A program made the translations under genes and the position numbers. Under the pieces are notes generated by a model. That model saw nothing but the letters and a program-made list of their open reading frames with translations, searched no databases and was not told the origin of the DNA. 64,000 nucleotides of DNA from Marinomonas vulgaris (GTDB lineage Bacteria; Pseudomonadota; Gammaproteobacteria; Pseudomonadales; Marinomonadaceae). Of the stretch, positions 40,190 through 48,226 are shown in pieces. How positions within the stretch are numbered: the first letter of the stretch is position 1; the number at the start of each line of letters is the position of its first letter. The DNA lies in the NCBI RefSeq assembly GCF_018145875.1, contig NZ_JAGSSV010000007.1:107780-171779 (forward strand). The letters are read 5' to 3'.

Positions 40190-40393
40190 ATGGCTAAAGT
40201 TTGTGATGATCATTCGCCAGTCATTATTACGCGCAAAAGCGAAAGCCCAGTTGTAATGATGTCGCTAGAAGATTATGAGGCCATGCAAGAGACTACCTAT
40301 TTGCTACGTTCACCAGCAAACGCAAGAGTATTGCTGGAATCCATTGCTGAGCTGGAAGCGGATAAAGGCGTTGAGAGAGAGTTGGTCGAGTGA
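40190..40393 (+). CDS. N-terminally truncated YefM-like antitoxin
   Basis: About 67 residues matching YefM from MAKVCDDHSPVIITRKSESPVV to the end, including EDYEAMQETTYLLRSPANARVL. Compared with the usual 83 residues it lacks the first roughly 17, which form part of the DNA-binding fold (the normal start resembles MRTISYSEARQNL). The sequence upstream is the end of the fic gene; an ATG at 40166 would only add MDWRYLIR. The toxin-binding C-terminal half is intact, so toxin neutralisation may persist without autorepression. It overlaps yoeB by 4 bp. Confidence 0.7.
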   Translation: MAKVCDDHSPVIITRKSESPVVMMSLEDYEAMQETTYLLRSPANARVLLESIAELEADKGVERELVE

Positions 40394-40644
40394 AACTCAT
40401 GTTTTCAAGCGCGGCTTGGGATCAGTATCTTTACTGGCAAGGCACGGATAAAAAAGTATTAAAGCGGATTAATTTGCTGATAAAGGGTATTCAGTGTGAG
40501 CCTTGTGAAGGAATTGGCAAGCCAGAACTTTTAAAGCACGGTCTTGCTGGCTATTGGTCTCGCCGCATCAATGATGAACACCGAATTGTTTATAAATATC
40601 AAGATAATGCCATCTTGATAGCGCAGTTAAGGTATCACTATTAG
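40390..40644 (+). CDS. yoeB: YoeB-type mRNA interferase toxin
   Basis: An 84-residue RelE-superfamily toxin that cleaves mRNA on the ribosome. The catalytic residues known from E. coli YoeB are present at the same positions: E46, R65 and H83 (ending RYHY). The frame is intact, so the toxin should be active. It is coupled to the truncated antitoxin by a 4-bp overlap. Confidence 0.9.
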   Translation: MKLMFSSAAWDQYLYWQGTDKKVLKRINLLIKGIQCEPCEGIGKPELLKHGLAGYWSRRINDEHRIVYKYQDNAILIAQLRYHY

Positions 40645-40683
40645 GTTTTTACTTTAGCTCGTTGCTCGATAATTATTTTCATC

Positions 40684-40743
40684 AAGCCAAGCGGCGTTTC
40701 GATGAGGTAGGCGGTAGTTTCGAAGAGAAACGCCACCTGGCTT
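40684..40743. repeat. Imperfect 17-bp inverted repeat downstream of yoeB
   Basis: AAGCCAAGCGGCGTTTC (40684-40700) and GAAACGCCACCTGGCTT (40727-40743) form a 17-bp stem with two mismatches and a 26-nt loop. It lies in the 284-bp gap between yoeB and pgi, which otherwise holds only the pgi terminator. Origin is unknown; integron attC was considered and not supported. Confidence 0.6.
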
Positions 40744-40862
40744 GGTGTCATGTGGAGAGCTTGTCGGGCTGAAGGGGCGATTTACATGAAAGCTTCGCTT
40801 TCTTCTGCACATTACGCTGTCGCTTATGATGCACTACGATTTGTTCTGTTTCTAAGATAAAT

Positions 40863-40890
40863 AAAAACACCAGCCGAGGCTGGTGTTTTT
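40863..40890. terminator. Terminator downstream of pgi
   Basis: Perfect 12-bp stem AAAAACACCAGC (40863-40874) with GCTGGTGTTTTT (40879-40890), 4-nt loop, A-run on one side and T-run on the other, so usable from both directions. Confidence 0.85.
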
Positions 40891-40928
40891 AATAGCGCTG
40901 TATGAAAAGCGAAACGGCTCTTTTTAAG

Positions 40929-42575
40929 TTAAGCTTGAGCTTTCTTGAAAGCTTCTATCAAGGCTTGGGTCGAAGCATCCAGTGCGCTGTTGTCGCTGTC
41001 GCTAACAAGGCGGTTGAAGATGTCGGTGCCCAATACTTTACCAAGCTCCACACCCCATTGGTCGAAGGAGTTGATGCCCCAAATGGTGCCTTGTACAAAA
41101 GTACGATGCTCATAAAGGGCGATCAAAGCGCCGACAGTCGCCGGTGTCATTTTGTTGGTCAGCAAAGTGTTGCTCGGGCGGTTGCCCTTGATGACCTTAT
41201 GAGGTGTAATCTTAGCAATTTGCTCATCGGTGGCACCCGCGTCGCGTAATTCTTGCTGTGCTTGCTCAAGAGTTTTGCCGACCATTAAGGCTTGGGATTG
41301 GCTTAAGCAGTTAGCAAATAATTGCGCGTGATGGTCCTTGATCGGATTATGGCTGGCCAGTGGTGCAATGAAGTCCACAGGCACAAGGCGCGTGCCTTGA
41401 TGCAATAGCTGGTGGTAAGCATGTTGACCGTTGGTGCCAGCACCACCCCAAATAATAGGGCCTGTGTCGGTTTCGACGCCATCGCCATTCAGTAGATTCG
41501 CCTTACCGTTACTTTCCATGTCCAGCTGTTGGATGTGAGCAGGCATGGCACGTAGGTAATGGTCATAAGGAATCAAGGCATGAGTTTGCGCGTTGTGGAA
41601 GTTGATGTACCACACCCCAAGTGCGCCCATGATAACCGGCAGGTTTTCGGCTAATGGCGCGGTACGAAAGTGCTCATCCATTTGATGCGCGCCATCGAGC
41701 AATTCGTAGAAATTATCCATGCCAACCGCAATCGCGACAGGCAAGCCAATGGCTGACCAAAGTGAATAACGTCCGCCAACCCAGTCCCACATTGGGAAAA
41801 TGTTTTCTTCTGCCATTCCAAATTCGACGGCTTTTTTGACGTTCGAACTAACCGCCGCAAAGTGTTTGCTGACAGACGCTGCTGATCCGCCGTGACTGAG
41901 AAACCAATCACGTGCCGCGTTGGCATTGGATAAGGTTTCTAGTGTGCCAAAGGTTTTCGATGAGATAACAAAAAGAGTGGTTTCTGGATCAAGTTGTTTG
42001 AGCTTGCCAGTGATGTCGGAGCCGTCGATGTTGGCAACGAAATGCACCTTAATGCCGTCTTTTTTATAGGGAGTTAAGGCTTCTGCGACCACTTTTGGCC
42101 CTAGGTAAGAGCCGCCTATACCGATCGACACCACGTCGGTAATGGTTTTGCCGGTATGGCCTTTCCATTCACCGCTGTGAAGTTGAGCGACGAAAGCGTC
42201 CATTTTTTTGAGTGTCGCACGAACCTCTTCCAGTACGTTGACGCCATCTACCATAAGGGTGTCTTGTGCGTGACTAGCACGAAGGGCGACATGCAGTACA
42301 GAGCGGTCTTCGGTATTATTGATGTGCGCGCCGCTGAACATGCCTTTAATGGCGTCTTCGATACCGGCTTCTTTTACCAAGTCGATAAGCAGCGTAAGCG
42401 TGTGTTTAGTTGCGCGGTTTTTTGAATAATCTAATGTCCAGCCTGCCGCGCTTGCGGTGAAGTCTTGAGTGCGAGTGGCATCGTCTTTGAACAAAGACGC
42501 CATATCTGTAGCCGACATGTCTTTTTGATGTTGTGTCAGTGCTTGCCAAGCGCTTAATGTGGTAGGTGAGTGCAT
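40929..42575 (-). CDS. pgi: Glucose-6-phosphate isomerase
   Basis: Interconverts glucose-6-phosphate and fructose-6-phosphate. A 548-residue protein with [34 protein letters not shown], the catalytic [16 protein letters not shown] segment and [14 protein letters not shown], all typical of Pgi. It ends the Pseudomonas-like block; panD, which sits between panC and pgi in Pseudomonas aeruginosa, is not here. Confidence 0.96.
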   Translation of the reverse strand: MHSPTTLSAWQALTQHQKDMSATDMASLFKDDATRTQDFTASAAGWTLDYSKNRATKHTLTLLIDLVKEAGIEDAIKGMFSGAHINNTEDRSVLHVALRASHAQDTLMVDGVNVLEEVRATLKKMDAFVAQLHSGEWKGHTGKTITDVVSIGIGGSYLGPKVVAEALTPYKKDGIKVHFVANIDGSDITGKLKQLDPETTLFVISSKTFGTLETLSNANAARDWFLSHGGSAASVSKHFAAVSSNVKKAVEFGMAEENIFPMWDWVGGRYSLWSAIGLPVAIAVGMDNFYELLDGAHQMDEHFRTAPLAENLPVIMGALGVWYINFHNAQTHALIPYDHYLRAMPAHIQQLDMESNGKANLLNGDGVETDTGPIIWGGAGTNGQHAYHQLLHQGTRLVPVDFIAPLASHNPIKDHHAQLFANCLSQSQALMVGKTLEQAQQELRDAGATDEQIAKITPHKVIKGNRPSNTLLTNKMTPATVGALIALYEHRTFVQGTIWGINSFDQWGVELGKVLGTDIFNRLVSDSDNSALDASTQALIEAFKKAQA

Positions 42576-42602
42576 TACAATCTCCCTTAGTCTTAAAGTG
42601 AA

Positions 42603-43454
42603 TTAGGCCAGTTCAATGCGAATATTATCGATTAAACGTGCGTTGCCTAGGTAAGCCGCGGCTAAAATAACCAAGCTCTTCTCTTCTTCTGACGGTGTTT
42701 GTAAATTATCTTGTGCGCGTATTTCAAAATAATCACGACGGAAACCAACCGCTTCAAGCTTCTGTTGAGCTTGTTCGCGAATGTCCTCGTGACTCGCACT
42801 GTTTGTTAGGAGCGCCTCTTTCGCCCATAACAAAGTTTGATACATGGCCGGAGCAATGCGTCTTTCTTCTTCGGTTAAATAGCCATTGCGTGAACTCATG
42901 GCCAGCCCATCGTCGTTGCGTGCGGTATCTATGCCGATAATGCGCACGTTAGAACTTAGGTCGCGAACCATGTCTTCAATGACTTTTAATTGCTGGAAGT
43001 CTTTGTTGCCAAAGATTGCACAGTCGGGCTGCACGATATTGAATAATTTTGTCACAACAGTGGAAACACCGACAAAGTGTCCTGGGCGTGATGCGCCACA
43101 TAAAATATCGGATAAGCCCACGACTTCGATTTGCGTCTGGCTGCGTTTGCCATCTGGGTACATTTCTAAGGCGTCTGGTGCAAATAAATAGTGGCAGCCG
43201 TTGGCTTCAAGTAGACGTTTATCTTCTTCGAGTGTTTTTGGGTAGCGTTCTAGGTCTTCGTTAGCAGAGAACTGCATTGGGTTGACGAAAATCGACGACA
43301 CAACCACATCACCTTCGGTAACGGCACGGCGAATCAAAGACATATGGCCGTCGTGCAAGTTGCCCATGGTGGGAACGAAAATAATACTCTTGTCTTGTAG
43401 GCGCTCGATTTTTAGCGCGGCACGAAGTTCAGCAATCGTGTGAAAAGTGTTCAT
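42603..43454 (-). CDS. panC: Pantothenate synthetase
   Basis: Condenses pantoate and beta-alanine with ATP. A 283-residue protein with PTMGNLHDGHMSLIRRA (HIGH-like motif), SIFVNPMQF and FGNKDFQQL. It overlaps panB by 1 nt. It needs beta-alanine, for which the panD gene is not in this block. Confidence 0.96.
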   Translation of the reverse strand: MNTFHTIAELRAALKIERLQDKSIIFVPTMGNLHDGHMSLIRRAVTEGDVVVSSIFVNPMQFSANEDLERYPKTLEEDKRLLEANGCHYLFAPDALEMYPDGKRSQTQIEVVGLSDILCGASRPGHFVGVSTVVTKLFNIVQPDCAIFGNKDFQQLKVIEDMVRDLSSNVRIIGIDTARNDDGLAMSSRNGYLTEEERRIAPAMYQTLLWAKEALLTNSASHEDIREQAQQKLEAVGFRRDYFEIRAQDNLQTPSEEEKSLVILAAAYLGNARLIDNIRIELA

Positions 43455-44278
43455 TATTTGAATCCGTGCTCTGGTCCTGGGAAGGTCGTGTCTTTGACTT
43501 CTTTTACATAGGCTTCAAAGGCTTGGGTAACATTACGACCTTCAGTTAAGAAGTTTTTAACGAATTTTGGCGTGTGGCCAAGGTTGATGCCGAGCATATC
43601 GTGCATCACCAATACTTGACCGTCGGTATGATGACCAGCACCAATGCCGATGGTGGGAACTGGCACCGCGTCGGTGAGCGTCTTGCCCAGTTCTGTTGGG
43701 ATGCACTCGTACAACAAGATGTCGGCCCCCGCCGCAACGAGATCAAGGGATTCTTGCAGCAACAAATCGGCTGCGTCTTGGCTTTTGCCTTGTACCTTAT
43801 AGCCACCAAACTTGTGAACCGACTGAGGCGTTAAGCCTAAATGTGCGCACACGGGAATACCGCGCTGACTCAACAGTTTGATGGTGTCCGCCAGCCAGCT
43901 GCCACCTTCGAGTTTCACCATGTTGGCGCCCGCTTGCATCAGTCTAGCGGCATTGTCGAGGGCTTGCTCAGGTTTGCTGTAACTCATAAAAGACATGTCG
44001 GCCAAGATAAAGGCATTGCTGTTACCGCGCTTAACCGCTGCCGTGTGGTAGCACATGTCTTCGATGGTGACAGGCAATGTGCTGTCTTGACCTTGAATGA
44101 CCATGCCAAGAGAGTCACCAACTAAAATGGTTTCCACGCCTGCGACATTCATCACGTTGGTAAAAGAAGCGTCGTAACTGGTTAAGCAGGTGATTTTTTC
44201 TTTATCGGCTTTCATTTGTTTTAATGTGGATAAAGTAACCGGCTTAGTTAGCTTTTTTTGTGCGTTATCTGAATACAT
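43454..44278 (-). CDS. panB: 3-methyl-2-oxobutanoate hydroxymethyltransferase
   Basis: First committed enzyme of pantothenate synthesis. A 274-residue TIM-barrel with [28 protein letters not shown] and [14 protein letters not shown]. The ATG at 44278, with an AAGAAG ribosome site and 4 nt after the folK stop, gives the normal family length; the frame is open further upstream into folK. It overlaps panC by 1 nt. Confidence 0.95.
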   Translation of the reverse strand: MYSDNAQKKLTKPVTLSTLKQMKADKEKITCLTSYDASFTNVMNVAGVETILVGDSLGMVIQGQDSTLPVTIEDMCYHTAAVKRGNSNAFILADMSFMSYSKPEQALDNAARLMQAGANMVKLEGGSWLADTIKLLSQRGIPVCAHLGLTPQSVHKFGGYKVQGKSQDAADLLLQESLDLVAAGADILLYECIPTELGKTLTDAVPVPTIGIGAGHHTDGQVLVMHDMLGINLGHTPKFVKNFLTEGRNVTQAFEAYVKEVKDTTFPGPEHGFK

Positions 44279-44282
44279 AATT

Positions 44283-44768
44283 TTATTCTTCTTTGATAAA
44301 GACCAAGTCACTGGTGTCAAGTTGCTGTAACTGCTCGTGGACCTTGTTGCCATTGGCAAGAAGAAGGTCAGGGGCTAGGTCGTTTAATGGCTTTATAACA
44401 AAGCCTCGCTCTAGCATAAATGCATGGGGAACAACGAGCCTCGGTAATGCTATGGTTTCTTGGCCATACAATAGCAGATCTAAATCTAGGGTGCGCGGCC
44501 CCCAATGGCGTTCTCTTACTCGACGTTGAGCTTGTTCAATACGTTGCAAAAGGTCGAGTAGATCAAGGGGGGCAAGCGAGGTGTCGAACGACGCCACAGC
44601 ATTGACGTAGTCAGGTTGATCTTGTGGACCAACCGGCTTGCTGCCGTAAATAGAAGAAACACGAAGATGATGAAGATCGTCGTGTTTCTTTAGGGCATCA
44701 ATGGCGCGATCAAGTTGCGCCACTGGATTGTCAAGATTACTGCCAAGGCCAATATAAGCGTGTATCAC
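44283..44768 (-). CDS. folK: 2-amino-4-hydroxy-6-hydroxymethyldihydropteridine diphosphokinase
   Basis: Pyrophosphokinase of folate synthesis, 161 residues. Motifs: [11 protein letters not shown] at the N terminus, [23 protein letters not shown] and [18 protein letters not shown] with the metal-binding aspartates. It lies between pcnB (9 nt) and panB (4 nt). Confidence 0.95.
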   Translation of the reverse strand: MIHAYIGLGSNLDNPVAQLDRAIDALKKHDDLHHLRVSSIYGSKPVGPQDQPDYVNAVASFDTSLAPLDLLDLLQRIEQAQRRVRERHWGPRTLDLDLLLYGQETIALPRLVVPHAFMLERGFVIKPLNDLAPDLLLANGNKVHEQLQQLDTSDLVFIKEE

Positions 44769-44777
44769 CGCGTCCTC

Positions 44778-46238
44778 TTATTCGTCAGAAGTGTCTCTTT
44801 GTGAGCTGGCTGTGGTGTTTTGTGAACTATTGCCATTACTTTTTCTGCGACGACGTGGACGGCGTTTTTTAGGGCCTTCTTTGTCGCTCGCACGGTTATC
44901 AATGCTTTTGATGAGGTCTCTTTGCTGGTTTTCTGTACCATGCTGGAAGGCTTCCCACCAAGCGCCAAGGTCGTCCAACTTGGTGCCACTCAATTCCCTA
45001 ATCAATAAGAAATCAAAACCGGCGCGAAAACGAGGGTGCTCTAGTAGCAAGAAAGCACGTTTGCCATAACGTTTAGGTAAACGGAATTGCATGTCCCAGA
45101 TTTCACGCATGGGGGTCGAGAAGCGACGAGGAATGGCCGTAGAAGCCACCTGATTGTCCAGCACCATGTTAGCCGCTTGATGCAATGCCGGTGTTACCGG
45201 CATGCCTTGCGCCTGAAATTCATCATGACGCAAACACACACTTGGCCACAATAGAACGGCGTATAAAAAATACGGCGCGGTGGTTTTGCCGCTTTGAATT
45301 CGATCGTCGGTATTTTTTAAACCCTGAAGAATAAAAGCTTCTGGGTCAATGTCGTCACGTTTCCAGCCACTTTGCAGCAAAGCCTCGGTGTCTGGGAACA
45401 AGTAACGAAACAAACCATACTGGCGAAGGAGTGCAAAGGTAGCAATGCCATTACCACTGCCGAGCAGTTTGAGGACTTCTTCAAACAGGCGAGCAGGAGG
45501 AATGTGATCCAACAGGTGTGCCATCTCTTTAATGGGAGCGGCAGTTTCTGCTTCTAAATCAAACCCTAATTTGCCGGCAAAGCGAATCGCTCGCAGCATG
45601 CGTACAGGGTCTTCTTGGTAGCGTTGTCGAGCATCACCAATAATGCGAATTTGTTTGTTGGCAATGTCTTTAAGGCCACCGCAATAATCATGGATGCTGA
45701 AGTCTTGGACGTTGTAATACAGTGCATTAAAGGTAAAGTCTCGGCGCTCAGCGTCTTCTTCTATACTGCCATATACATTGTCTCGTAAGACGATACCATG
45801 GGCTGATCTCGCTGAGTCTTTGCCTTTAAGGGAGGTGTTTTGTGTGTCGTTTTTGTTGTCGTCTTGGGCGGAATTGGCTCTAAAGGTCGACACTTCAATG
45901 ATTTCACGGCCAAAGGTGACATGAACCAGTTTGAAACGACGGCCAATGAGTCTTGAATTAGAGAAAATACCGTGGACTTCTTCAGGTGTCGCGTTGGTGA
46001 CGACATCAAAATCTTTCGGCTCCATACCAATTAAATGATCACGAATACAGCCACCGACAAGAAAGGCGTCATAGCCAGCTTTGTTAAGGCGATACAGCAC
46101 TTTAACCGCATTAGGGCTTAAATTTTGACGTGACAAACTGTGATCACTGCGAGGGATGATAATAGGGTAAGTCTGAGCCTTTGGTGAGGCAAGCAGAGAG
46201 GTAGCTTTACGTACCAAAGATTTTAATCCTGTAAGCAT
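44778..46238 (-). CDS. pcnB: Poly(A) polymerase I
   Basis: Adds poly(A) tails to RNA and promotes decay. A 486-residue class II nucleotidyltransferase with VGGCIRDHLIG followed by DFDVVTNATPEE carrying the catalytic Asp pair, a tRNA-nucleotidyltransferase-like helical body, and a very basic C-terminal tail (KKRRPRRRRKS) as usual for PcnB. The 563-bp gap upstream carries a candidate small RNA on the same strand. Confidence 0.94.
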   Translation of the reverse strand: MLTGLKSLVRKATSLLASPKAQTYPIIIPRSDHSLSRQNLSPNAVKVLYRLNKAGYDAFLVGGCIRDHLIGMEPKDFDVVTNATPEEVHGIFSNSRLIGRRFKLVHVTFGREIIEVSTFRANSAQDDNKNDTQNTSLKGKDSARSAHGIVLRDNVYGSIEEDAERRDFTFNALYYNVQDFSIHDYCGGLKDIANKQIRIIGDARQRYQEDPVRMLRAIRFAGKLGFDLEAETAAPIKEMAHLLDHIPPARLFEEVLKLLGSGNGIATFALLRQYGLFRYLFPDTEALLQSGWKRDDIDPEAFILQGLKNTDDRIQSGKTTAPYFLYAVLLWPSVCLRHDEFQAQGMPVTPALHQAANMVLDNQVASTAIPRRFSTPMREIWDMQFRLPKRYGKRAFLLLEHPRFRAGFDFLLIRELSGTKLDDLGAWWEAFQHGTENQQRDLIKSIDNRASDKEGPKKRRPRRRRKSNGNSSQNTTASSQRDTSDE

Positions 46239-46339
46239 TAGACAACAAATTTTAAAGTTAACGAAAGAAGGTATTCTACACGTGAAAAAGGTTTTTTACA
46301 CGAGTATTGGGCAGTAAGGATAAACAGGGGTATTACACA

Positions 46340-46665
46340 ATGAAGAGAAAACTGAAGCGATTATTCACGGGGAGTAAATAAAATAATCGCTTTGGATACG
46401 TGAAGATATGAGTTCCGAAAACAAAGTGGGTGCTGCTTCTGCAGTTCTACTCAGGTTTTATTTTTATTATTGCATTGTCTTCATTGCCCGAAGGCTGAAA
46501 TATCTAAAAAGATCAACTATCCAAAGCGATTTTCCATCCATGGCCTCAAATTTTTATTTTTGTTTGAAGAGGCCACGGTGTTCTTAGCTATTATTGTTAT
46601 TTTTAAGAACTTACATACGACGATTAACTTATTTTTATTCTTGGTCAATCTTCTTATCGTTGTGA
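46340..46665 (-). ncRNA. Candidate CrcZ-like small RNA
   Basis: In the cbrB-like/pcnB gap, where Pseudomonas carries crcZ. On the minus strand a sigma54 promoter (46675-46690) would start a transcript near 46665. It contains four A-rich clusters with the AAnAAnAA pattern bound by Hfq/Crc: around 46628-46643, 46588-46604, 46550-46564 and 46457-46472. The third is in the loop of a TGGCCTC/GAGGCCA hairpin (about 46540-46575). A terminator-like hairpin follows at 46355-46392. Length would be about 320 nt, versus about 400 in Pseudomonas. It would act by titrating Hfq/Crc. Expression is not demonstrated. Confidence 0.6.
46355..46392 (-). terminator. Hairpin at end of candidate CrcZ-like RNA
   Basis: Perfect 11-bp inverted repeat AAGCGATTATT (46355-46365) with AATAATCGCTT (46382-46392), 16-nt loop, followed on the minus strand by CAGTTTTC. 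The T-run is interrupted, so it is a moderate terminator. Its right arm also overlaps a long-range 14-bp complement at 46518-46531. Confidence 0.5.
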
Positions 46666-46674
46666 TCTATATAG

Positions 46675-46690
46675 AGCATTTGTTGTGCCA
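46675..46690 (-). promoter_or_regulatory. Sigma54 promoter facing pcnB
   Basis: Minus-strand TGGCACAACAAATGCT: GG and GC exactly 10 nt apart, matching TGGCAC-N5-TTGC in all but one position. It lies 112 bp after the end of a sigma54-activator gene, as in the Pseudomonas cbrB-crcZ arrangement. Confidence 0.7.
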
Positions 46691-46785
46691 AAAATGATAA
46701 CTTACTGATTTTAATGGTTTTTAGTCAAAATTAGTGCACTTTTCCTGCAGAATCTTGATTCTTTTTTGGGTATTTTAGTATCACT

Positions 46786-46805
46786 TGTTACTTAATTTTT
46801 GTTAC
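46786..46805. promoter_or_regulatory. Tandem TGTTAC half-sites upstream of sigma54 promoter
   Basis: TGTTAC at 46786-46791 and 46800-46805, 14 bp apart start to start. The known CbrB consensus, as I recall it, is TGTTAC-N14-GTAACA, so these are half-sites in direct rather than inverted orientation. They lie about 100 bp upstream of the sigma54 promoter, a normal distance for an enhancer. Confidence 0.35.
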
Positions 46806-48175
46806 TTTTTTGCTATCCCTAGTTTTTGTCGTCTTTCCCATAAGCTTTTTCTCGATATGCCCAAGGAATGTGCAAGTTGTGTTTCTGTCATCGTTTGTTG
46901 GTGCGTCTGCACAAAGTGTTTTAGGTATTCATCAAGGCTGGTGCCAGTGAAAACGTCGCCATTGGCGTTGGTTGTGTTTATTGGTACTTGCGCCGAAGTT
47001 TGATGGCTGGCTAATTTAAGGTTAGCGGCTTCTACTCGCTCTGGCGGGCTCAGAATCACCGCGCGCTCAATGGCATTTTCCAGTTCTCTTACGTTGCCGG
47101 GCCAATGATGAGAGCGGATGGCTTTGTCGAATGCACGATTGTAGTGATATACCGGGCGATTATGCTTTTTACAGGCTTTTTCAAGGAGTGTTTGTGCTAG
47201 CACCGAAATATCATCCCCCCTGTCTCTTAACGGAGGTAAGAGTAACTCCATGACATACAGTCGATAATACAAATCTTCTCGAAATTGGCCTTTTCTAACC
47301 ATGGCGATAAGGTCTCTGTGCGTTGCTGTCACAAGACGAATGTTGACCTTGGTGGATTGAGTTGCGCCTACTTTGCGTATCTCACCTTCTTGTAATACAC
47401 GAAGTAACCTTGCTTGTGCTTCTAAGGGGAGTTCGCCAATTTCATCTAAGAATAAAGTGCCTTTGTTTGCAGCGTAAATGAGGCCGTCGTGTGACGTGCT
47501 GGCACCGGTAAAGGCACCTTTTTCGTGACCGAACAGCTCAGACTCGATCAAATTATCGGGAATAGCGGCGCAGTTGACACTGATAATAGGTTGGTTGTGC
47601 CGCTGACTTAAGTTGTGCAGCGCCTTGGCGACCAATTCTTTACCTGTGCCCGATTCACCGCGAATTAACACAGTAACGTCGGTGCCGGCAATTTTTCGCA
47701 TGTCGCTGAAAAGATCCTGCATCGGCGGGCATTGCCCTATGATGCCGCTGCTGGCGGTACCGAGGGTAACGGCGTCTTCGGCTGATTGCTGAGAGGGCGT
47801 GTGAGTTGTTTCTGGTGCGGCGGTATCGTGTTGCTCTAGGGCGTTGACAACGTGCTTGAGCAGGGTTTCTGAGTCTGTCGGCAAAGGCAAATAATAAATA
47901 GCGCCTTGGGCCATACAGTTAACACCCGTGCTTAAGCTTGGCTTGGTATCGAGTACAATACGGCGTAATGAATTAGGCAGGGTATTGTCGTCGGCGCTTA
48001 AGCCCGCGATGGCGTCTTGGTCAATCAGTAATAAATGAAACTCTGACAGTTCGTAGTAACGATTGGCTTGCTCAACCGATTGGCTGGTATTAACGTGAAA
48101 ACCATAACGGGACAGCCATTTCTCCGACTCTTTGAGTGGCGAATGGTCAGGGCAAATGATCATGATGTTGTGCAT
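46802..48175 (-). CDS. CbrB-like sigma54-dependent activator with degenerate receiver
   Basis: A 457-residue NtrC-family activator. The AAA+ domain is complete: Walker A GESGTGKE (173-180), the sigma54-contact GAFTGA (220-225), Walker B LFLDE (241-245). The C-terminal Fis-type HTH ends SRKSLWERRQKLG, much like CbrB. Residues 1-115 look like a receiver, but the acidic pair is replaced by a CPD sequence and the conserved Lys is Leu; a possible D52 remains, so normal phosphorylation is doubtful. Position between gluQ and pcnB is that of cbrB, but no cbrA is adjacent. Confidence 0.82.
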   Translation of the reverse strand: MHNIMIICPDHSPLKESEKWLSRYGFHVNTSQSVEQANRYYELSEFHLLLIDQDAIAGLSADDNTLPNSLRRIVLDTKPSLSTGVNCMAQGAIYYLPLPTDSETLLKHVVNALEQHDTAAPETTHTPSQQSAEDAVTLGTASSGIIGQCPPMQDLFSDMRKIAGTDVTVLIRGESGTGKELVAKALHNLSQRHNQPIISVNCAAIPDNLIESELFGHEKGAFTGASTSHDGLIYAANKGTLFLDEIGELPLEAQARLLRVLQEGEIRKVGATQSTKVNIRLVTATHRDLIAMVRKGQFREDLYYRLYVMELLLPPLRDRGDDISVLAQTLLEKACKKHNRPVYHYNRAFDKAIRSHHWPGNVRELENAIERAVILSPPERVEAANLKLASHQTSAQVPINTTNANGDVFTGTSLDEYLKHFVQTHQQTMTETQLAHSLGISRKSLWERRQKLGIAKK

Positions 48176-48179
48176 TAAC

Positions 48180-48205
48180 TGTCACCTCTTGTAACTAATG
48201 TAACG
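48180..48205. promoter_or_regulatory. CbrB-box-like sequence before the cbrB-like gene
   Basis: TGTCAC, exactly 14 bp, then GTAACG. This differs from the recalled CbrB consensus TGTTAC-N14-GTAACA at one position per half. It lies immediately upstream of the start codon (48175), suggesting autoregulation. Confidence 0.4.
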
Positions 48206-48226
48206 ATTATACACACACGATGTTAA

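Noticed and set aside
40684..40743. Integron attC site
   Set aside because: The inverted repeat lacks the GTTRRRY/RYYYAAC core sites and no integrase or cassette array is near.
46470..46697. 75-codon hydrophobic frame on the plus strand
   Set aside because: It has only a TTG start, no ribosome site, very A/T-rich composition, and lies antisense to the candidate small RNA.
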